Notes: generated by a model not told the origin, from the sequence alone. DNA of 64,000 nt from Leucaena leucocephala (GCA_037074615.1 CM073518.1:20102501-20166500); one strand, 5' to 3'. Positions 25,181-36,989 are shown, counted from the first letter of the stretch. Translations and numbers: made by a program.

Positions 25181-26250
25181 GTCTTCAATTCTTCAATTCA
25201 ATTTCAATTGTAAACAAAAATTTTAGTTGTGATTATTACATTGTTAGGTAAATTATAAGAAAATCCAATTTTGAAAGAGAAAACGGCATCTTTCTCCTCT
25301 ACTAGATCACACAGCATTAATTTATTTATTTTTATATTATCAGTATTAAAATTTGAACCTTTGTCTATATTAAATATCCAGAACAGAAATACGAGCCTTA
25401 ACTTTACCAAATAGATAGAACTAACCAATCCAAATTTTTAGTTAACATATAGAGCTACCAGGTAATATGTGCGTGTGGCCATAGAAAGAGAGGAATCGCA
25501 CTAACAGACAGTGATTTTTTTAAGACAGCAACTAATGTCATGCCATAGTTGGGCGTAACTTTGATTGACCCACGATCGTATTCAGACATGGGCCTCTATA
25601 GATTACCTAATGCATACAATGTTCAGTTCCAAACGGGATATCAGGTTCAAGAGTAACGGGTCAAACCATACCTGATTTGTGCTCATCGTCTTAAATGGGA
25701 TAAGCCCCGAGTCCGAAGTCCGAACCCAACAATGGTAGGTCGCGGGTTACCAGCAGGCTAACACATCAGCCACGAAATTCCACCGAAGAGCTCTTATTGG
25801 CCAAAACACTACTAAAGTTAAAGCTGTTTTCAAACTATATTCCACTTGTCATTCTACGCGCGCCCTTCGCCCAAATTTAATTTCTGTTTAATATTTATAT
25901 CTTTCTACGACCACTTCTCTGATATTCCAATAATATTCAGGCATTGACTGTTTATCTGGCTGATCCATTTCTCTCCCACGGACGACGTCCGATTGAGGGC
26001 AGGATAAATAACTTTCTTAAAAGTTTGTAATAGATTTCAAGAAAATCTTACCAGTTAATTCCCTAAAAACTTATTTAATTTCAGGAAACTTGTTATTATC
26101 ACACTTGTAATGATCTTTTTCTTGTCATGCACGGCTTTTTATTATATCACCTACGAGCCATAGCCTCGCTCATAGAACTCCCCTGTTTCCTGTTCCACCC
26201 ATTCCTCTGTAACGTTTTGAGATTGTAATTGCTCAATCTCAGCACTTCTT
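25181..26250. other. Spacer and promoter region of the MFS gene
   Basis: Mostly unique sequence of moderate GC content from about 25440 on. The FTSH and MFS genes diverge here. A CTT-rich tract at about 26245-26260 lies in the MFS leader. No gene seen. Confidence 0.45.
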
Positions 26251-26263
26251 CTTCTTCTTCACT

Positions 26264-27949
26264 ATGGCTTCAACTGCTCTACAGTGGCTAAGTCTTGTCG
26301 CCATCATTTGGCTTCAAGCCATAAATGGCACCAACAACAACTTCCCTTCATACTCAACCCAACTGAAGCAGATCCTTTCGATTTCACAACTGCAGCTCAA
26401 TAACCTTGCATTTGCCTCCGATGCCGGAAAACTTCTTGGCTGGTTCTCCGGCATGGCTTCTGTTCGCCTTCCCCTCTGGCTTGTCCTCATGATGGGTTCA
26501 ACCCTTGGGTTGATTGGTTATGGAGGGCAATATCTCTTCATTACAAACCAAATTTCCTCTCTATCTTATTGGCATGTCTTCTTACTAACTCTTCTTGCTG
26601 GGAACAGCATTTGTTGGATTAACACTGTCTGTTATGTCATCGCATTAAGAAACTTCCCATCTCATCACCAAGTTGCCGTGGGCTTATCAACTAGTTATCA
26701 AGGGTTAAGTGCAAAGATCTACACCGAAATTGTTAATGTTCTTTCTCCTCACAAAAAAGCTCAAGCCTTTCTTCTCTTGAACTCTGTCTTACCTCTGGTA
26801 GCGAGCCTCTTAGCAATTCCTGTTACTAGAGAAATTGAAGTAGCAGGGCCTAAAAGACTGGGTGTTGGGTTTTTCCTAATGTTTGTTATTGCGATTCCCA
26901 CTGGCATATATGCTGTTTTAAGCAGCTTGCAATTTGTATCAAGCACACTATCTCCTACGAGTAATCTTATTGGTATGCTAGTGTCCCTTCTCTTGCCATT
27001 TTTGGTTCCGATCTTAGAGAAGTTCAGCGATTTGGTGGGGTCATGGCAAACCCACAAAGAAGCAGTAAGTGTCTATCATCGTTCTTTGGAGGACAACAAC
27101 GATCCTGATGAGAAGAGAAGAATGGAGAGTAAGATGAAAGAGGGAGAAGAAAAAGAAGATACCAGCAGAGAGTTTCATGAGGTTCGTGTCAGAGAAGAAA
27201 TCGGAGTGACGTTAATGCTGAGAAGAATAGATTTCTGGTTATATTTCTTTGTCTACTTGTTTGGTGCAACACTGGGTTTAGTTTATCTGAACAACTTGGG
27301 GCAAATTGCTGAATCCAGAGGCTCCTCTACTTCGTCTGTGGTGTCCTTGTCTTCATCTTTTGGGTTCTTTGGCCGTCTCTTGCCATCTCTCATGGACTAC
27401 TTCTGCAGGTACGTAACTGGAAAAAACAAAACCCTGGTAAAATATTTGATATCGAACTCTTCAATATACAAACATAATACTGAATCTTTAAACTATGGTT
27501 GTTTTGACCTGTGTCCTGAAATTTTCAGAGGTAAGGTTGGGATTTCAAGAACAGCATCAATGGCGGTGTTTATGGTTCCAATAACAGGATCATTCTTCTT
27601 GCTGCTTAACAAAACTGAGCTTGCTCTCTACACCAGCACTGCGATTATTGGAGTGTGTACTGGAGCTATCACTTCCATATCTGTGTCTATTACCACTGAG
27701 CTATTTGGCACCAAGAATTTCTCAGTGAACCACAACGTGGTGGTGGCCAACATTCCCATCGGCTCTTTTCTATTTGGCTTCTTGGCTGCTCTTATATATC
27801 TTAAAGAAGAAGATGGAGATGGGAAATGTATGGGCATGGAATGCTATAGAAGCACTTTCATCATCTGGGGTTCCCTCTGTTTCTTTGGGACGTTCATGAC
27901 TTTTATTCTGCATGCAAGGACTCGCAAGTTCTATTCTCAGAAACGGTAA
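26264..27949 (+). CDS. Nodulin-like / NFD4-type major facilitator superfamily transporter
   Basis: Two exons, 26264-27408 and 27529-27949, joined across a 120-bp GT-AG intron, giving 521 aa. The N-terminal half matches the plant nodulin-like family (start MASTALQWLSLVAIIWLQ, then GTNNNFPSYS and GLSTSYQGLSAKIYT). There are about 12 hydrophobic spans and a charged cytosolic loop in the middle (about 270-315, rich in Glu/Lys). The C-terminal MFS half carries LGQIAES and FFGRLLPS. Substrates of this family are mostly unknown, so none is assigned. The intron has no stop codon and is a multiple of three, so intron-retained mRNA would encode a 561-aa form. The start codon is the first Met of the open frame and matches family N-termini. 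Confidence 0.92.
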   Translation: MASTALQWLSLVAIIWLQAINGTNNNFPSYSTQLKQILSISQLQLNNLAFASDAGKLLGWFSGMASVRLPLWLVLMMGSTLGLIGYGGQYLFITNQISSLSYWHVFLLTLLAGNSICWINTVCYVIALRNFPSHHQVAVGLSTSYQGLSAKIYTEIVNVLSPHKKAQAFLLLNSVLPLVASLLAIPVTREIEVAGPKRLGVGFFLMFVIAIPTGIYAVLSSLQFVSSTLSPTSNLIGMLVSLLLPFLVPILEKFSDLVGSWQTHKEAVSVYHRSLEDNNDPDEKRRMESKMKEGEEKEDTSREFHEVRVREEIGVTLMLRRIDFWLYFFVYLFGATLGLVYLNNLGQIAESRGSSTSSVVSLSSSFGFFGRLLPSLMDYFCRYVTGKNKTLVKYLISNSSIYKHNTESLNYGCFDLCPEIFRGKVGISRTASMAVFMVPITGSFFLLLNKTELALYTSTAIIGVCTGAITSISVSITTELFGTKNFSVNHNVVVANIPIGSFLFGFLAALIYLKEEDGDGKCMGMECYRSTFIIWGSLCFFGTFMTFILHARTRKFYSQKR

Positions 27950-27959
27950 AGAGGACAGT

Positions 27960-28775
27960 GGATGAATTACCTACTACACCCTTCGGCCAATCACAAAGTC
28001 CTAGGACGTAGCAATTTAACTCTATCGAACTCTTCCGAATCATATCATGTGCAGTCGGCTAATCTATTGACTAAACAGAATTTTTTTTTGAGTGAGCTGT
28101 CTTAGATGTCTATCTTAATTTATACATTTTTATTGACATATTTGATAGTAGTACATCGCATAAATCTTTTTTCATTTCTTCTTTTTATACAAGAAAGCTA
28201 GTTAATAACCACACTACACCAATCCCATCCGCTAAAAGCAAATTCCTACCCTCTATGAATGGTGTATCTGCTGGTAAAAAAATGAGTGGTTTATCTAAAA
28301 TCGTGACGTCAACATTCATCTGCCATATTTTGTTTAAACACCCAATGTATATGTTTTTTTTGGGCTAAGCCATATCATTTGTATAATATCCTTTAAAAAA
28401 AAACACACACTATATATTACAAAAAGGGCACTCCCAATATAGGAAAAACAAAGAAAAATTTTACATTGAGATGTTTATATTTACGTGCATCCATATAAAG
28501 CAGGTCTTGGAACATTTTGTGCTTTTACAACATGAAAAGACAAGAAATTTGTCACAAATGGATGTCACTGAAAGTGATACTTAACACTGAACATGTTTAA
28601 TTTATATATATAATCAAATATAAATAATCACTCACCATTTCCTCAGCAAATTGTTGGCTTGGGTTAGTGTTCGGATTTCTTGTGTTTGTCTATCAATGTG
28701 TAAATAGTAGGTAATTAGTTTGGATACTTTAGATTTAGATGACTTGACTTTTCTAAAATAGAAAAGAATAGATTC
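27960..28775. other. 3' flank of the MFS gene
   Basis: Likely 3' UTR for the first few hundred bases, then AT-rich sequence without a recognisable gene. Confidence 0.4.
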
Positions 28776-29250
28776 AAATGCACAAAAACTCTAAACTTTA
28801 GGTCAGTTGCATATAATATTCCTAACTTTTAAAAGTTTAAATTAAGGGCTCTAATATTTTATATTTTAATTATTAAACTCTTGTCGTTAAAATTACTGTT
28901 AAAGTTAATAGTTTTTTCTATGTTATAAACAATACATGGTCAATAAATATTTTAAATATTTTTTAAGTATTTATTTTAAATATTTAAAAAATATTTTAAA
29001 TATGTCAAATGTGATTTAAATATTTGATATTTTATAAGTATTTTATTTTTAAGTATTTAAAAAACTTAAAATTACATTTCAAGTGTCCAATCTTATTTTT
29101 AAAATGCCATGATATATAATAAAATATAAAAATTATGACATGGTAAAAATTGTTAATTTTTAAAGTTTGATAATCAAAACATGAAATATTAATGTGTTAT
29201 GGAGGTTATACGCAACTGACCCAAAGTTTAGGGTTTTTTATATTTTAGCT
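28776..29250. mobile_element. Palindromic MITE, family B copy 1
   Basis: Long imperfect inverted repeat. The left arm (cacaaaaactctaaacttta, then GGTCAGTTGCATATAA) is matched in reverse by the right arm (TTATACGCAACTGACC, then AAAGTTTAGGG). The same family recurs at about 57050-57640. The AT-rich interior could fold into one hairpin. Borders are approximate and I could not fix the target-site duplication. Confidence 0.6.
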
Positions 29251-30297
29251 AAAATAATATCTTCCGGTCTTTAATATAGTAGCTAATTGGAGAATTGATC
29301 TAGGTCTTAAATATAAGATATTTTTTATATATTTATCAATTTTTTTCTAAATTACCTCTATAGGTACTCCCTCAATAATAATTAAGTAAGAGAGAGAGGG
29401 AAAATATTAAGAAAAATTGTTATAGTATTTTAGAAAAATAATTATATTAACTAATTTAATTAATTTTTTTAATCTAATTAAATTAGTTAAATAAATTTTA
29501 TATTAAAAATACGAGGAATATAATATAAACCACTCAATTTATGTGTGCCCTATATTTCTTAAAGATATGCATATAACGCTGCTTACGAGTTACGAGCATA
29601 ATGAAAATGTAATGCGAAATATTTATGTTAGTTTTATATTTGATTGACCTGTGTTTTATCTTAATCCTTTTTTCTGCACTCCAAGAAAATGCAGTCCCTC
29701 TCATACCGCCATCTTCAAAAAGTAAGATAAATACATAGCAAAACTCCTGAATTTGTGGATCTCATGAAATTTTCAGCCAAACAAAAAGGTTTCTTAAAAA
29801 GGACGAACTAAACACTTCATGATTCTACGGTTAACCATATGTTGAGGGAAAGATCAAATAATTCCTACTGCTTACCAGGATTTGGAGGCTAGTTGACCCT
29901 TTTGCTCTTATTTCATCTGTTGGTTTCGCTTCTTTTTACTTTTCTGATGGATTCCTATGAAAACATGAAGATATTCGCGTCAATGCTATAATTCGTTCGT
30001 CAGCAACAACAACAATTTCATTTACTCATTTCAAATACCACAGCCTCTAATCAAAACCCCATCTCTATTAGCCTCTATATATTTCTGCTCCCTCCTTTTT
30101 TAAAAAAAAAAATTCCATGGCAGAAAACCAGAGTTTCTTCATAAATTTTATCAATGGACCTTCATAGCAAACATGTCAGCGCCCCTCGATTATTACCACG
30201 ATGACCATAATTACATGTTTTCAAACGATTAAAGACCTAAGTTTCCCCCAACTGAGTTCTCCATTGTTCTATACGCATTAACTCAAAAAAAACAAAG
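29251..30297. other. Upstream region of the acidic-protein gene
   Basis: AT-rich up to about 29650, then unique sequence of more balanced composition leading to the start codon at 30298. No gene in this stretch; the last few hundred bases are probable promoter and leader. Confidence 0.4.
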
Positions 30298-33200
30298 ATG
30301 GATTTGAACGCGAAAAAAATTCCAGTTTGTTTCTTGAGAATGATTCAGGTCTCAATTGAGGCTAGCTTTAAATTGATTAGAAGGCACCCATTAATTTCTG
30401 GCATTCTGATAATATTGTGCATCCTGTATTTATTCCTCTCTTATATTTATCACTTTCTAGTCTATCTGTCCCCATTTCTGGTCTGTGCTGCCATTTTTAT
30501 AAGAATCTTTTGGAGTTCTGAGGAAAGCCAGCTCAGTATTGTCAAAAAGTATAAGAAAGAAGAGCCGAAAGAAATTGAAAAGCAACTTTATAAATCACCT
30601 AGTTATGGCAAACGCGACATGCTTCTCGAAAGAATATATTCACCTGCAAATGCTACGAGCAGAAGGCGAAATTTCACAGATAAGAAATGGGATGTGCAAG
30701 ATGCTGTTGTAGAAGCAAAAGGCAAGGAATCGTCAACTGTAGAAAGTTGTGGTTCTGAGAAGAAAGATGCTAAATCTAGCGAGAATGAAGAGAATTCCTC
30801 CAATTTTGCAGAAAAATTGCAGAACACTGATGCACAAATCTCGCCCTTACAATCTGAACCTTCTATTAGTGAGCCAGTCAAAGCTTCTGATTCTGATCAA
30901 CAAAACAAACCAGATAGTTGTAGCGATGAACTTCCGTTCGAGAAAGAAAAAAATTCTTCCGATTATGCAGGAAAATCCCAGGATACTGAGGCACAAGTCT
31001 CGCCCTCAGAACCTGAGCCTTCGGTTAGCGACCAAATTAAAACTTCCGATTCAGATCAACAAAATAATAAATCAGATAGTTGCAGCGGTAAGCCTGTTTA
31101 CGAGAAACAAGACACGGCGGAGGCAAAAGAAGAGAAGGAAGAGGAAGGAGAAGAATCGCGAGAGGAAACTAACAAAGCGGTGGAATGGTCGAAGGACGAT
31201 CAGAAAAACCTGATGGATCTAGGGATTTCAGAGATCGAGAGAAACCGAAGGCTGGAGAGTCTGATAGCGAGAAGAAGAGCAAGACAACAAATGAAGCTGC
31301 AGATGGAGCAAGGTCTGAGTCTGACCGATTTAAAACGACAAATGAAGCTGCAGATGGCTCCTCTAAACATTGCAAGAACGGATCCGTTAAAATCTCCAAG
31401 GAATTACGGAGGGATCGAAGGATTAGAGATACCTGGATCGGCTCCGTCGGCTCTGCGGCGACAAATTCGAAACCCTTTCGATCTGCCGTACGATGCTTCC
31501 GAAGAGAAACCAAATCTCTCAGGAGATAGCTTCCACCAAGAGTTCATACCAAAGGACATGACGTTTTATAGGCATGAAAGCTTCAGTTATGGGGCTTCTT
31601 TACAATTTGATGAAGAGTCATACCCTTTCTTCATCAATGGAAGGAGGATTTCAGACAGGTTCAGAAGGCTTCCTGGTACAACCGCCACTTTCTTCCCGCC
31701 TTTTCTTCCTACTGATTTTGAAACAGAAATGCCTCTTTTGGTAATTTCACGTTTTCCTTTATATATATATAAATTTTAAAAAAAAAACTCTTACGCATAT
31801 TTTCATCTCATTTTTATCATAAAAAGAAGAAAATAAATAAAAATAAAAAGATAATATTTTTTGTGGTGCATTGTTAAATTCTTTTAATATAATTAATCAT
31901 ATGTAATTATCACATTTAAATATATTTGATTCTTGTTAATTCATCTTAGTTGCTTATGGATTTATCTTTGTTTCTTTAATTATCATGACCCATGCCTAAC
32001 CAAAGTTTAATTTGTTTCTGCTGTGGGCAAATTTAACACATATAAAAGTTTAATGTGTGGCAAAAAAATGAAAGGAGTTAAATTTTAAGTTTTTAAAACT
32101 ATTACAACATAATTATAAATAAATAATTAAAGTATAATTATTAGGAGGAGACTTGAAGTAAAGAATATACCAACTCTACCTTGTTCCAGTGAGGTGGTTA
32201 GGGGTGACTGATAATAGAAAAATGGGAGAGTATTTCATGTGTTGCACAGAATTTGAAAATTGAATATTACTATTTATGACCGAAGAAAAATATTATTTAT
32301 TAGTTATATAAAAAAGTAGTTTTCACTAAGGGTAGATAAGTAGGATATTCCAGCAGTTGGACACCAGACACTGTAGACAATTTTCCTATTTGTTGTTAGT
32401 AAAAAGTTTTTATTGCTTTCATAACTTAGTGGAAGAGTTTATTAAGGTTTAAACAAAAGTTGTTATGAAAACTATGACCTGATAACTATAGTTGCATTTC
32501 ACTCTTGCAGATAAAGGAAACCATGACCTGATAATAGAAAAATTGTTCTCCAAAAGCATCGGTACTGGCATTGATATCAGTACTGGAGTTAAAGCTCCCA
32601 AACCACTCTTGGTCAAATTTGAAACAACAACAGATCAGCAAGAGAACACCAAAAGCAAAACTGAAAGCGTATTTGGCCTGAGATGGAAGAAAGTGATGGA
32701 GAATGTTCAATTACTAAAATCCTTATCAGCAGATCACAAAACTGAGTCAAGCTTCATGGAAAAAAATATCGAACATGGGTTTGTTGAAACCGATCAAAAG
32801 ATCCCAAACAATGACAAATTTGGAGTTTCTTCAGAGAAGCCAGAAGAAGAATCAAAAACTCCTCACCATCATCATCATAATCATATTAATAATAATAAGT
32901 TCCTCAACTTCCCTATATCTACTGGTACTGCAATTTTTGAGGCTCCACTTGATTCTCTTTCATCTACAACCATCAAGAGCTCAGAAGACACACCTTTCCC
33001 AGAAGGATGCATTTGTCATGAGCCAACATGTTCAATTGCTTCTGATTTACAAGTAGAGTTCTCAGAAATTGGCTCACCAACAACACTCACAGTAGATGGA
33101 GAATCTGTGATGTTTGATGGGGAGATTGATAAAGACACTGTTCTTACTCCTAGGAGTGATGATTTAGTGCCAATAAAGTTAAGATCTTGTGATGAGGGTA

Positions 33201-36200
33201 TTGCAGAAATGAGCAATAATAATAGCCCAAAGAACAGTCCCATTCATATGCCGCAAAAAGTTGGAGAAGAAGATGTTGTAGATGTGAGTTCACTCTCCTC
33301 AACATCTGGTTTGCATGGGGACAGCCCAACTCACGCAAAAATCAATTATGATTATAACATTTTCAGTGATATGAGAAAAGATGAGGCGGAAACTCAAGCT
33401 ACTAATCGTTCAGATTTTCTTATTGGTAGGTCTCTGTATCATCCACCTCATGAAACACAACTACAAAAGCCAGAGGTAAGTCATGGTTCTGACAAATTAG
33501 AGTGAACTGTTATCTATACTTTATTTACTAGAAAAATTAATATTTTATTCTCTATAGTTTTAAGTCGGTTATAACTTAGCCCTTAAACTTTAATTCAATA
33601 CAACTCAGTCTCCATTTGAGTCAAGTAAAATTCAGTCCCTGAAGTTTAACTCATTGCAACTCAATCTCTAAGGTTTTAACCATTTAAAACTTGAGTAAAG
33701 ATGCATCCAGCACCCCAAACTAATTTTAGAGGAGCAATTAGCACTCTAAAGTATTTAAGGGTACAATTAGCACCCCGAACTAATTTTGAAGGTGCGACCA
33801 GCACCCTAAAATATTTAAATTAATACAATTGCACCCTTTCACTAACAAAAACACAAATTTATGTCCAATCTATGTCACTTAAACTTTTTATTTTAACACA
33901 TTATTATTTAAATATCACATGTGTTGTATTGTTTAAAAAAGAGTATTGAATAAACCCTAAAATTAACATTGTATAGAATTCATATATGAAGATTGATAAA
34001 TTCTATAGTTTATTTAGTGCAATTTATTAAAACAATATTACATATATGACCTTTTAAACAATAATGTGTCGAAATAAAAAGTTTATATGGCATATATCAA
34101 ACAAAAGTTTGTGTTTTTATTAGCGAATGGGCAAAATTGTAACAATTTAAATGTTTTAGGGTATTAATTACACCTCCAAAATTAGTTTGGGGTACTGATT
34201 GCACCCTTAAATACTTTAGGGTGTTAATTGCTTCTCTAAAATTAGTTTGAGATGCTGGTTGCACCTTTATCCTTAAAATTTTAGTCCTTAAATTTTACAA
34301 AATATATAATTTTATCTTCTAAAATATAATGACTAATATTTTAAATAGTTAAACTATAGAAACTGAGTTATATCAACTCTTCAAAATTCAAGGATTGAGT
34401 TAAGTCAAAACTATATAGATTTTGTTGTATTATGTTAAAATTTAGAAATTAAGTTACAACCAAGTTAAAGTTATAATGACAAAATATTAATTTTTCCTTA
34501 TTTACTGCACTGCTTGGTATGAAAATACCATTTGATCTGACTTAGAAGACGAACAAGCGTTTTCATTTTGTAAAAATTTTGCTGCTTTTAACAGGAAAGG
34601 CAAAACCGTTCAGAAACTGAAGCACAAGTTGTGGATCATCATATGAGTTCACCCTCATCAACATCTGATTCGCATGGGGACACTCCAACTCATGAAAGAA
34701 TCAATTATGATTATAATGTTTTCACTGATATGAAAAAGGATGAGATCGAAACACAAGCAACACAGCCTTCAAATTCTTCAAATTTTCTCATCAGTACGTC
34801 TGTGGATTATCCACCTCATGAATCACAATCAGAAAAGCCAGAGGTAAGTCATTATTTAAGGGCAAACTTCCCTCTATAGTTTTTTATTTGATACAATCCA
34901 GTTCATATAATTTTGACTCATTTAAAACTTGGTTTATGAATTTTTACTCTATATAACTGAATTATTGAACTTAGATATTGAGTTAAAATTTAGGGATTAT
35001 ATTACAAACGGGTTAAGACTATATGCACCAAAAGATTAATTTTCTTTTATTTACTGCACTGCTTGGTTTGAAAAATACCATTTGATCTGACTTAGAGGAC
35101 AAGAACAAGTGTTTTCATTTTGTAAACATTCTGCTGCTCAACAGGAAAGGCAAAACTTTTCAGAAAGTTCAGAAACTGAAGCACAAATTCTGGATCATCA
35201 TCATGTGACTGATTCATCAACAACTGACATAGAGAACTCCAATAGCAATGAAGAAGATCTAAGGCCACCAGTTGTGCATCAACATCAAGAATCAATCGAT
35301 GCCGTGTCTATGAAGACATTTTCATCCCTTTCACCAAGATCATTGTCCCCAGACAAGACCCTTATGGATCATGTTTCTTCATCAGCTTTTAATATAGAGG
35401 ACATGACACAAGAGCCTCTAACTAGTGAACTTTCTTCCAACACTATGCCTCCTATTATGATTACTAGTGTATCTAATGATTTTCAGGTTTGAATTCTTCT
35501 AGCAAATTATGGTCTTTTTTTATACTGAGAAATTTGCAAATCATTGACATATTGCTGCTTCAATATAATTTCAAATCAAGAAGGAAGATTAATTACTGGA
35601 CCTTATGGACAGGAACCAACTTGCTCATCAACAATGGCATATGATTACAACACCACAGACACTTTGATCATATCCAGAAACATGGTATAAGTTGTTAATG
35701 TTTGGCAAACAGTTATTCTACACGTTATTTTCATTTTGGTTGAGTTCATACTTATGAATGTTTTTTATATCTGCCTCACTCACCAAAGAAGAGAAGGAAA
35801 TCACATCTTTCTGATCAAGCACATAACATAGTTTTCGTGTAAAACAATGAGAAAACTTGATCTAATGTGCCCAATTTTTGGCAATTGATCACTAGGATCC
35901 TGCTGATCCTCATGTGGAAGAAAAAATCTCTGGCAAGGAGAATGATGCAGGACAAGACCAGTTCAGGAATATGAAAACTTTAGAGGAAATTAATAACAAA
36001 TCAGAAGTAGTCGAGAATGATGAAGTGACATCGATTCCTTCAAAAGTGACTGAGAATGTTGGTAATTCAACAACCATAGAAGATGGCCAGATGGCTGTAA
36101 AGTTGGCTCAACTTGCAGATGTTGACCCACCAAAGCCAATTATGCTAAATGATAGCTCAGAAGAAGAGTATAATACACATAGTGAGCCAATGAAGAATGA

Positions 36201-36594
36201 TGCAGAAATCAATGAGAAATTCAAGAATTACACCCCAGCAAAGTCAGGTAAGCAAAACGATAGCTCGGGAGAAGTGAGTCAAGTACAAAGTGATCCAAAT
36301 GATAGCTATGAAAAAGTCAGCCATGTGCGAAGCGAGTCAAGAAAGAATGGTGAAGAAATCAGCAGTAACGAATGTGTAAAAGAGAAGTTAGACAATGACA
36401 TCTCTTCAGAGCCAAATCATAATTTAGAAAAAGTGAGTGATATACCTAAGGTTAATGAAGTAACCAGTTCAAGTACTGTGGAAGAATCAAACAAGAAGGA
36501 AGTCATGGTTTTATCTAGTTCAGTAGGAACAAGTAAAGATGGCATTACAATAAACGCTAAAGATCCTGAAGAAGCAGTTAATTTTGAAAAATGA
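30298..36594 (+). CDS. Large acidic, N-terminally membrane-anchored plant protein (At2g29620/At5g17910 type), function unknown
   Basis: Five exons in my model: 30298-31675, 32511-33475, 34595-34843, 35145-35486 and 35896-36594, about 1210 aa, all in phase. Residues about 28-70 are strongly hydrophobic (one or two membrane spans). The rest is acidic and disordered, except for the conserved core NLMDLGISEIERNRRLESL through NPFDLPYDASEEKPNL to HESFSYG. I recognise this core from plant proteins of unknown function such as Arabidopsis At2g29620 and At5g17910. The end of exon 1 is uncertain: donor G/GTACAA at 31675 fits the phase of the strong acceptor before 32511, while 31740 (TTG/GTAATT) would need a weaker acceptor before 32492. 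Repeats occur at three scales: a roughly 53-aa tandem repeat in exon 1 (about 30790-31110), a short MKLQM repeat (31290-31355), and a duplicated exon (see 33290-35190). Confidence 0.75.
30790..31112 (+). repeat. Two-copy in-frame tandem repeat of about 159 bp inside exon 1
   Basis: Units at about 30790-30950 and 30951-31112 encode related peptides, each running from NSS(N/D)(F/Y)A through SPxxxEPS(I/V)S to SDSDQQN and SDSCS. The repeat lies in the disordered acidic part of the protein. Confidence 0.7.
33527..34498. mobile_element. Outer MITE in intron 2 of the acidic-protein gene
   Basis: The ends are inverted copies: GAAAAATTAATATTTT at about 33532-33547 and its complement at about 34482-34498, with similarity continuing inward (GGTTATAACTTAG against GGTTGTAACTTAA). 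It is interrupted by a second element at 33693-34272. A diverged remnant of the same sequence fills the shorter sister intron (about 34860-35050). Confidence 0.6.
33693..34272. mobile_element. Foldback (Mutator-like) MITE nested in the outer MITE
   Basis: 580 bp with inverted arms of roughly 250 bp (left GAGTAAAGATGCATCCAGCA, right complement GGATAAAGGTGCAACCAGCA). Flanked by a 9-bp target duplication with one mismatch: TTAAAACTT (33684-33692) and TTAAAATTT (34273-34281). Arms and duplication length suggest a Mutator-like non-autonomous element. Confidence 0.7.
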
Positions 36595-36688
36595 AAACCT
36601 AGCAGAGGATTCATGAAGTGGTTCACCTTATTAGGTTGAAGTTGCCAACATGAGAAAACCATGATAAAGCTTCACACGCAATAACCAA

Positions 36689-36865
36689 TTTTAAGTGGAT
36701 TGAAGCTATGAGGGGGTTCTCTGGAGTTGTATATTATTATTCTATTACTAGTCATAAAATGTAAGATATGGTCTTCTCATTGATCATTTTAAGTGGATTG
36801 AAGCTATGAGGGGGTTCTCTGGAGTTGTATATTATTATTCTATTACTAGTCATAAAATGTAAGAT
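36689..36865 (+). repeat. 98-bp direct tandem repeat in the 3' UTR region
   Basis: The block starting TTTTAAGTGGATTGAAGC and ending at CATAAAATGTAAGAT occurs at 36689 and again at 36787, with nearly identical sequence over about 78 bp. It begins 95 bp after the stop codon of the acidic-protein gene, so it is probably in its 3' UTR. Confidence 0.9.
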
Positions 36866-36986
36866 GCAAATAATAAGAGTTCCTTGTAGGTGTCAGATTC
36901 CTCTTATCTGTAAATGATCTTCACCATTTCCTAAGAGTTTGTAATTTTCCATTTTTTCAATGTAAAATGATCAATGAGAAGACCAT
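36768..36986. repeat. Perfect 23-bp inverted repeat spanning the 3' UTR region
   Basis: The 23 bases at 36768-36790 (beginning ATGGTCTTCTC) are the exact reverse complement of 36964-36986, with 173 bases between. The left arm lies at the junction between the two 98-bp units. Confidence 0.9.
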
Positions 36987-36989
36987 TCA

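Larger units (their letters stand above)
33290..35190 (+). repeat. Tandem exon-plus-intron duplication
   Basis: The end of exon 2 (from about 33290) and exon 3 (from about 34650) encode parallel peptides: SSTSxxHGDxPTHxxINYDYN, then the QAT block, then YPPHExQxxKPE followed by the same GAG/GTAAGTCAT donor. The 3' part of the following introns (from TTTACTGCACTGCTTGG) and the next exon start (GAAAGGCAAAAC) are also duplicated, at about 34500-34635 and 35048-35190. Intron and exon were therefore copied together. Confidence 0.85.

Noticed and set aside
27409..27528. Annotating the MFS gene as one 561-aa exon
   Set aside because: The 40 inserted residues interrupt the family alignment and have clear GT-AG borders. 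Treated as an intron, with retention noted as a possibility.
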